Positions 7,221 through 7,738 of a DNA stretch of 7,738 nt are shown here, piece by piece. Source of the stretch: Lentisphaeria bacterium UBA1829 (GTDB taxonomy: Bacteria; Verrucomicrobiota; Lentisphaeria; Victivallales; UBA1829). Within the stretch, counting starts at the first letter, position 1. Each line of letters begins with the position of its first letter. A program made the position numbers and the translations under genes. The stretch is from contig DDJH01000096.1 of NCBI GenBank assembly GCA_002338895.1, positions 7,972 to 15,709 on the forward strand. The letters are read 5' to 3'. The notes under the pieces are model-generated. The model was not told where the DNA came from. It was given only the letters and a program-made list of their open reading frames with translations, and did not search any database.

Positions 7221-7268
7221 ATAAAGGACAGTCGGCGGGCGTGTTTTTCAGCCATTCGCATAATATAA
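7215..7268. repeat. 10-base direct repeat in the ilvD-ffh gap
   Basis: CATAATATAA occurs at 7215-7224 and 7259-7268, 44 bases apart, about four helical turns. One copy overlaps the ffh -10 candidate and the other overlaps the ilvD -10. It may be an operator pair or reflect two AT-rich -10 regions. Confidence 0.5.
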
Positions 7269-7290
7269 CACGGCTGTCGCGTTTACACAA
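7262..7290 (-). promoter_or_regulatory. Promoter of ilvD and the rluA-type gene
   Basis: On the minus strand TTGTGT (7285-7290), a 17-base spacer and TATATT (7262-7267) are preceded by TGT, an extended -10. Predicted start is near 7255, leaving a leader of about 104 bases before the ilvD ATG. It shares the 13-base ACAGCCGTGTTAT (7265-7277) with the esterase promoter. I see no branched-chain leader peptide or attenuator hairpin. Confidence 0.6.
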
Positions 7291-7310
7291 GGCAGGAGAA
7301 GAAATAAATT

Positions 7311-7738
7311 ATGTTTAGTGATCTGACCGATAAGCTTCAGAATGCTCTGCGGAGGCTGCGCGGCGTCGCGTCTCTTTCGGAATCGAATATTGCCGAACCG
7401 ATGAAGGAGGTGCTCAACGCGCTGCTGGAGGCGGATGTGAACCGCGAAGTGGCGGAGGAGTTCATCGCCGGAGTCTCCCGCGAATGCCTCGGAGAGGATG
7501 TGCTCAAGAGCGTGACGCCCGGGCAGATGGCGGTGAAAATCGTGCACGACAAGCTCGTCGAATTCATGGGAGAGGCGGAAGCGCCGATCGCATGGAATGC
7601 AGCGGTCCGCCCGAACGTGATCCTGATGGTCGGTCTGCACGGCGGTGGTAAAACTACGACCAGTGCAAAACTCGCCGCCCTCCTGAAAAAACGCGGAAAA
7701 AAGGTGATGCTGGCCGCCTGCGACGTCTACCGCCCCGC
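7311..7738 (+). CDS. ffh: Signal recognition particle GTPase Ffh, N-terminal part
   Basis: The first 142 codons of Ffh (SRP54), cut by the window end. Ffh binds 4.5S RNA and signal sequences of nascent membrane proteins and delivers ribosomes to FtsY at the membrane. Residues 1-90 are the helical N domain (MFSDLTDKLQNALRRLRG, then ALLEADVN at 37-44). The G domain begins near 100 (RPNVILMVGL), with the P-loop GLHGGGKTTT at 108-117 and CDVYRP at 137-142. The order and sequence fit Ffh better than FtsY, which has an acidic N-terminal extension and GVNG in the P-loop. His110 replaces the usual Gln of the Ffh GLQG motif. The ATG at 7311 has AGGAG twelve bases upstream, a slightly long spacing. It is divergent from ilvD. 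The M domain lies outside the window. Confidence 0.95.
   Translation, partial: MFSDLTDKLQNALRRLRGVASLSESNIAEPMKEVLNALLEADVNREVAEEFIAGVSRECLGEDVLKSVTPGQMAVKIVHDKLVEFMGEAEAPIAWNAAVRPNVILMVGLHGGGKTTTSAKLAALLKKRGKKVMLAACDVYRP

Overview
This 7.7 kb chromosomal window carries five genes that look intact and one that runs off the right edge. Coding sequence is GC-rich and the intergenic gaps are AT-rich with sigma70-like promoters. The mix is housekeeping genes (ilvD, an RluA-family pseudouridine synthase, ffh), a UDP-xylose synthase, and a large secreted acetyl-xylan-esterase-like enzyme with a convergent AraC-type regulator. The esterase resembles the Bacteroidota/Planctomycetota branch of its family. 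This suggests a Gram-negative polysaccharide user of the PVC group; a gut Lentisphaerota (Victivallis-like) bacterium is my best guess, but it is an inference without any search.

Layout, left to right. Positions 1-271 hold no gene. They contain a near-consensus promoter pointing left out of the window, a purine-rich leader with an 11-base repeat, and the upstream region of the AraC-type regulator (272-1111, +). That gene converges on the secreted esterase (1187-3163, -), and a textbook intrinsic terminator for the esterase lies between the two stops. The esterase has its own promoter, with an inverted repeat just past the predicted transcription start. Upstream of it is uxs (3377-4330, -), which has its own near-consensus promoter and a large hairpin spanning its stop codon. 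Further right, ilvD (5463-7151, -) and an rluA-type gene (4465-5466, -) overlap by four bases and form an operon. A 159-base gap with divergent promoters separates ilvD from ffh (7311 onward, +), which is cut by the window end.

How the genes relate. ilvD and the rluA-type gene are probably transcribed and translated together. uxs makes UDP-xylose for glycan synthesis, whereas the esterase removes ester groups from external glycans, so they need not share a pathway. The AraC-type protein may control the esterase, but adjacency is the only support.

I see no mobile element, CRISPR array, tRNA, rRNA or defence system. The most unusual items are a 13-base element placed identically in the esterase and ilvD promoters, the long uncharacterised N-terminal half of the esterase together with its altered family motifs, and a histidine in place of the usual glutamine in the Ffh P-loop. 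None of these amounts to a clearly new system.
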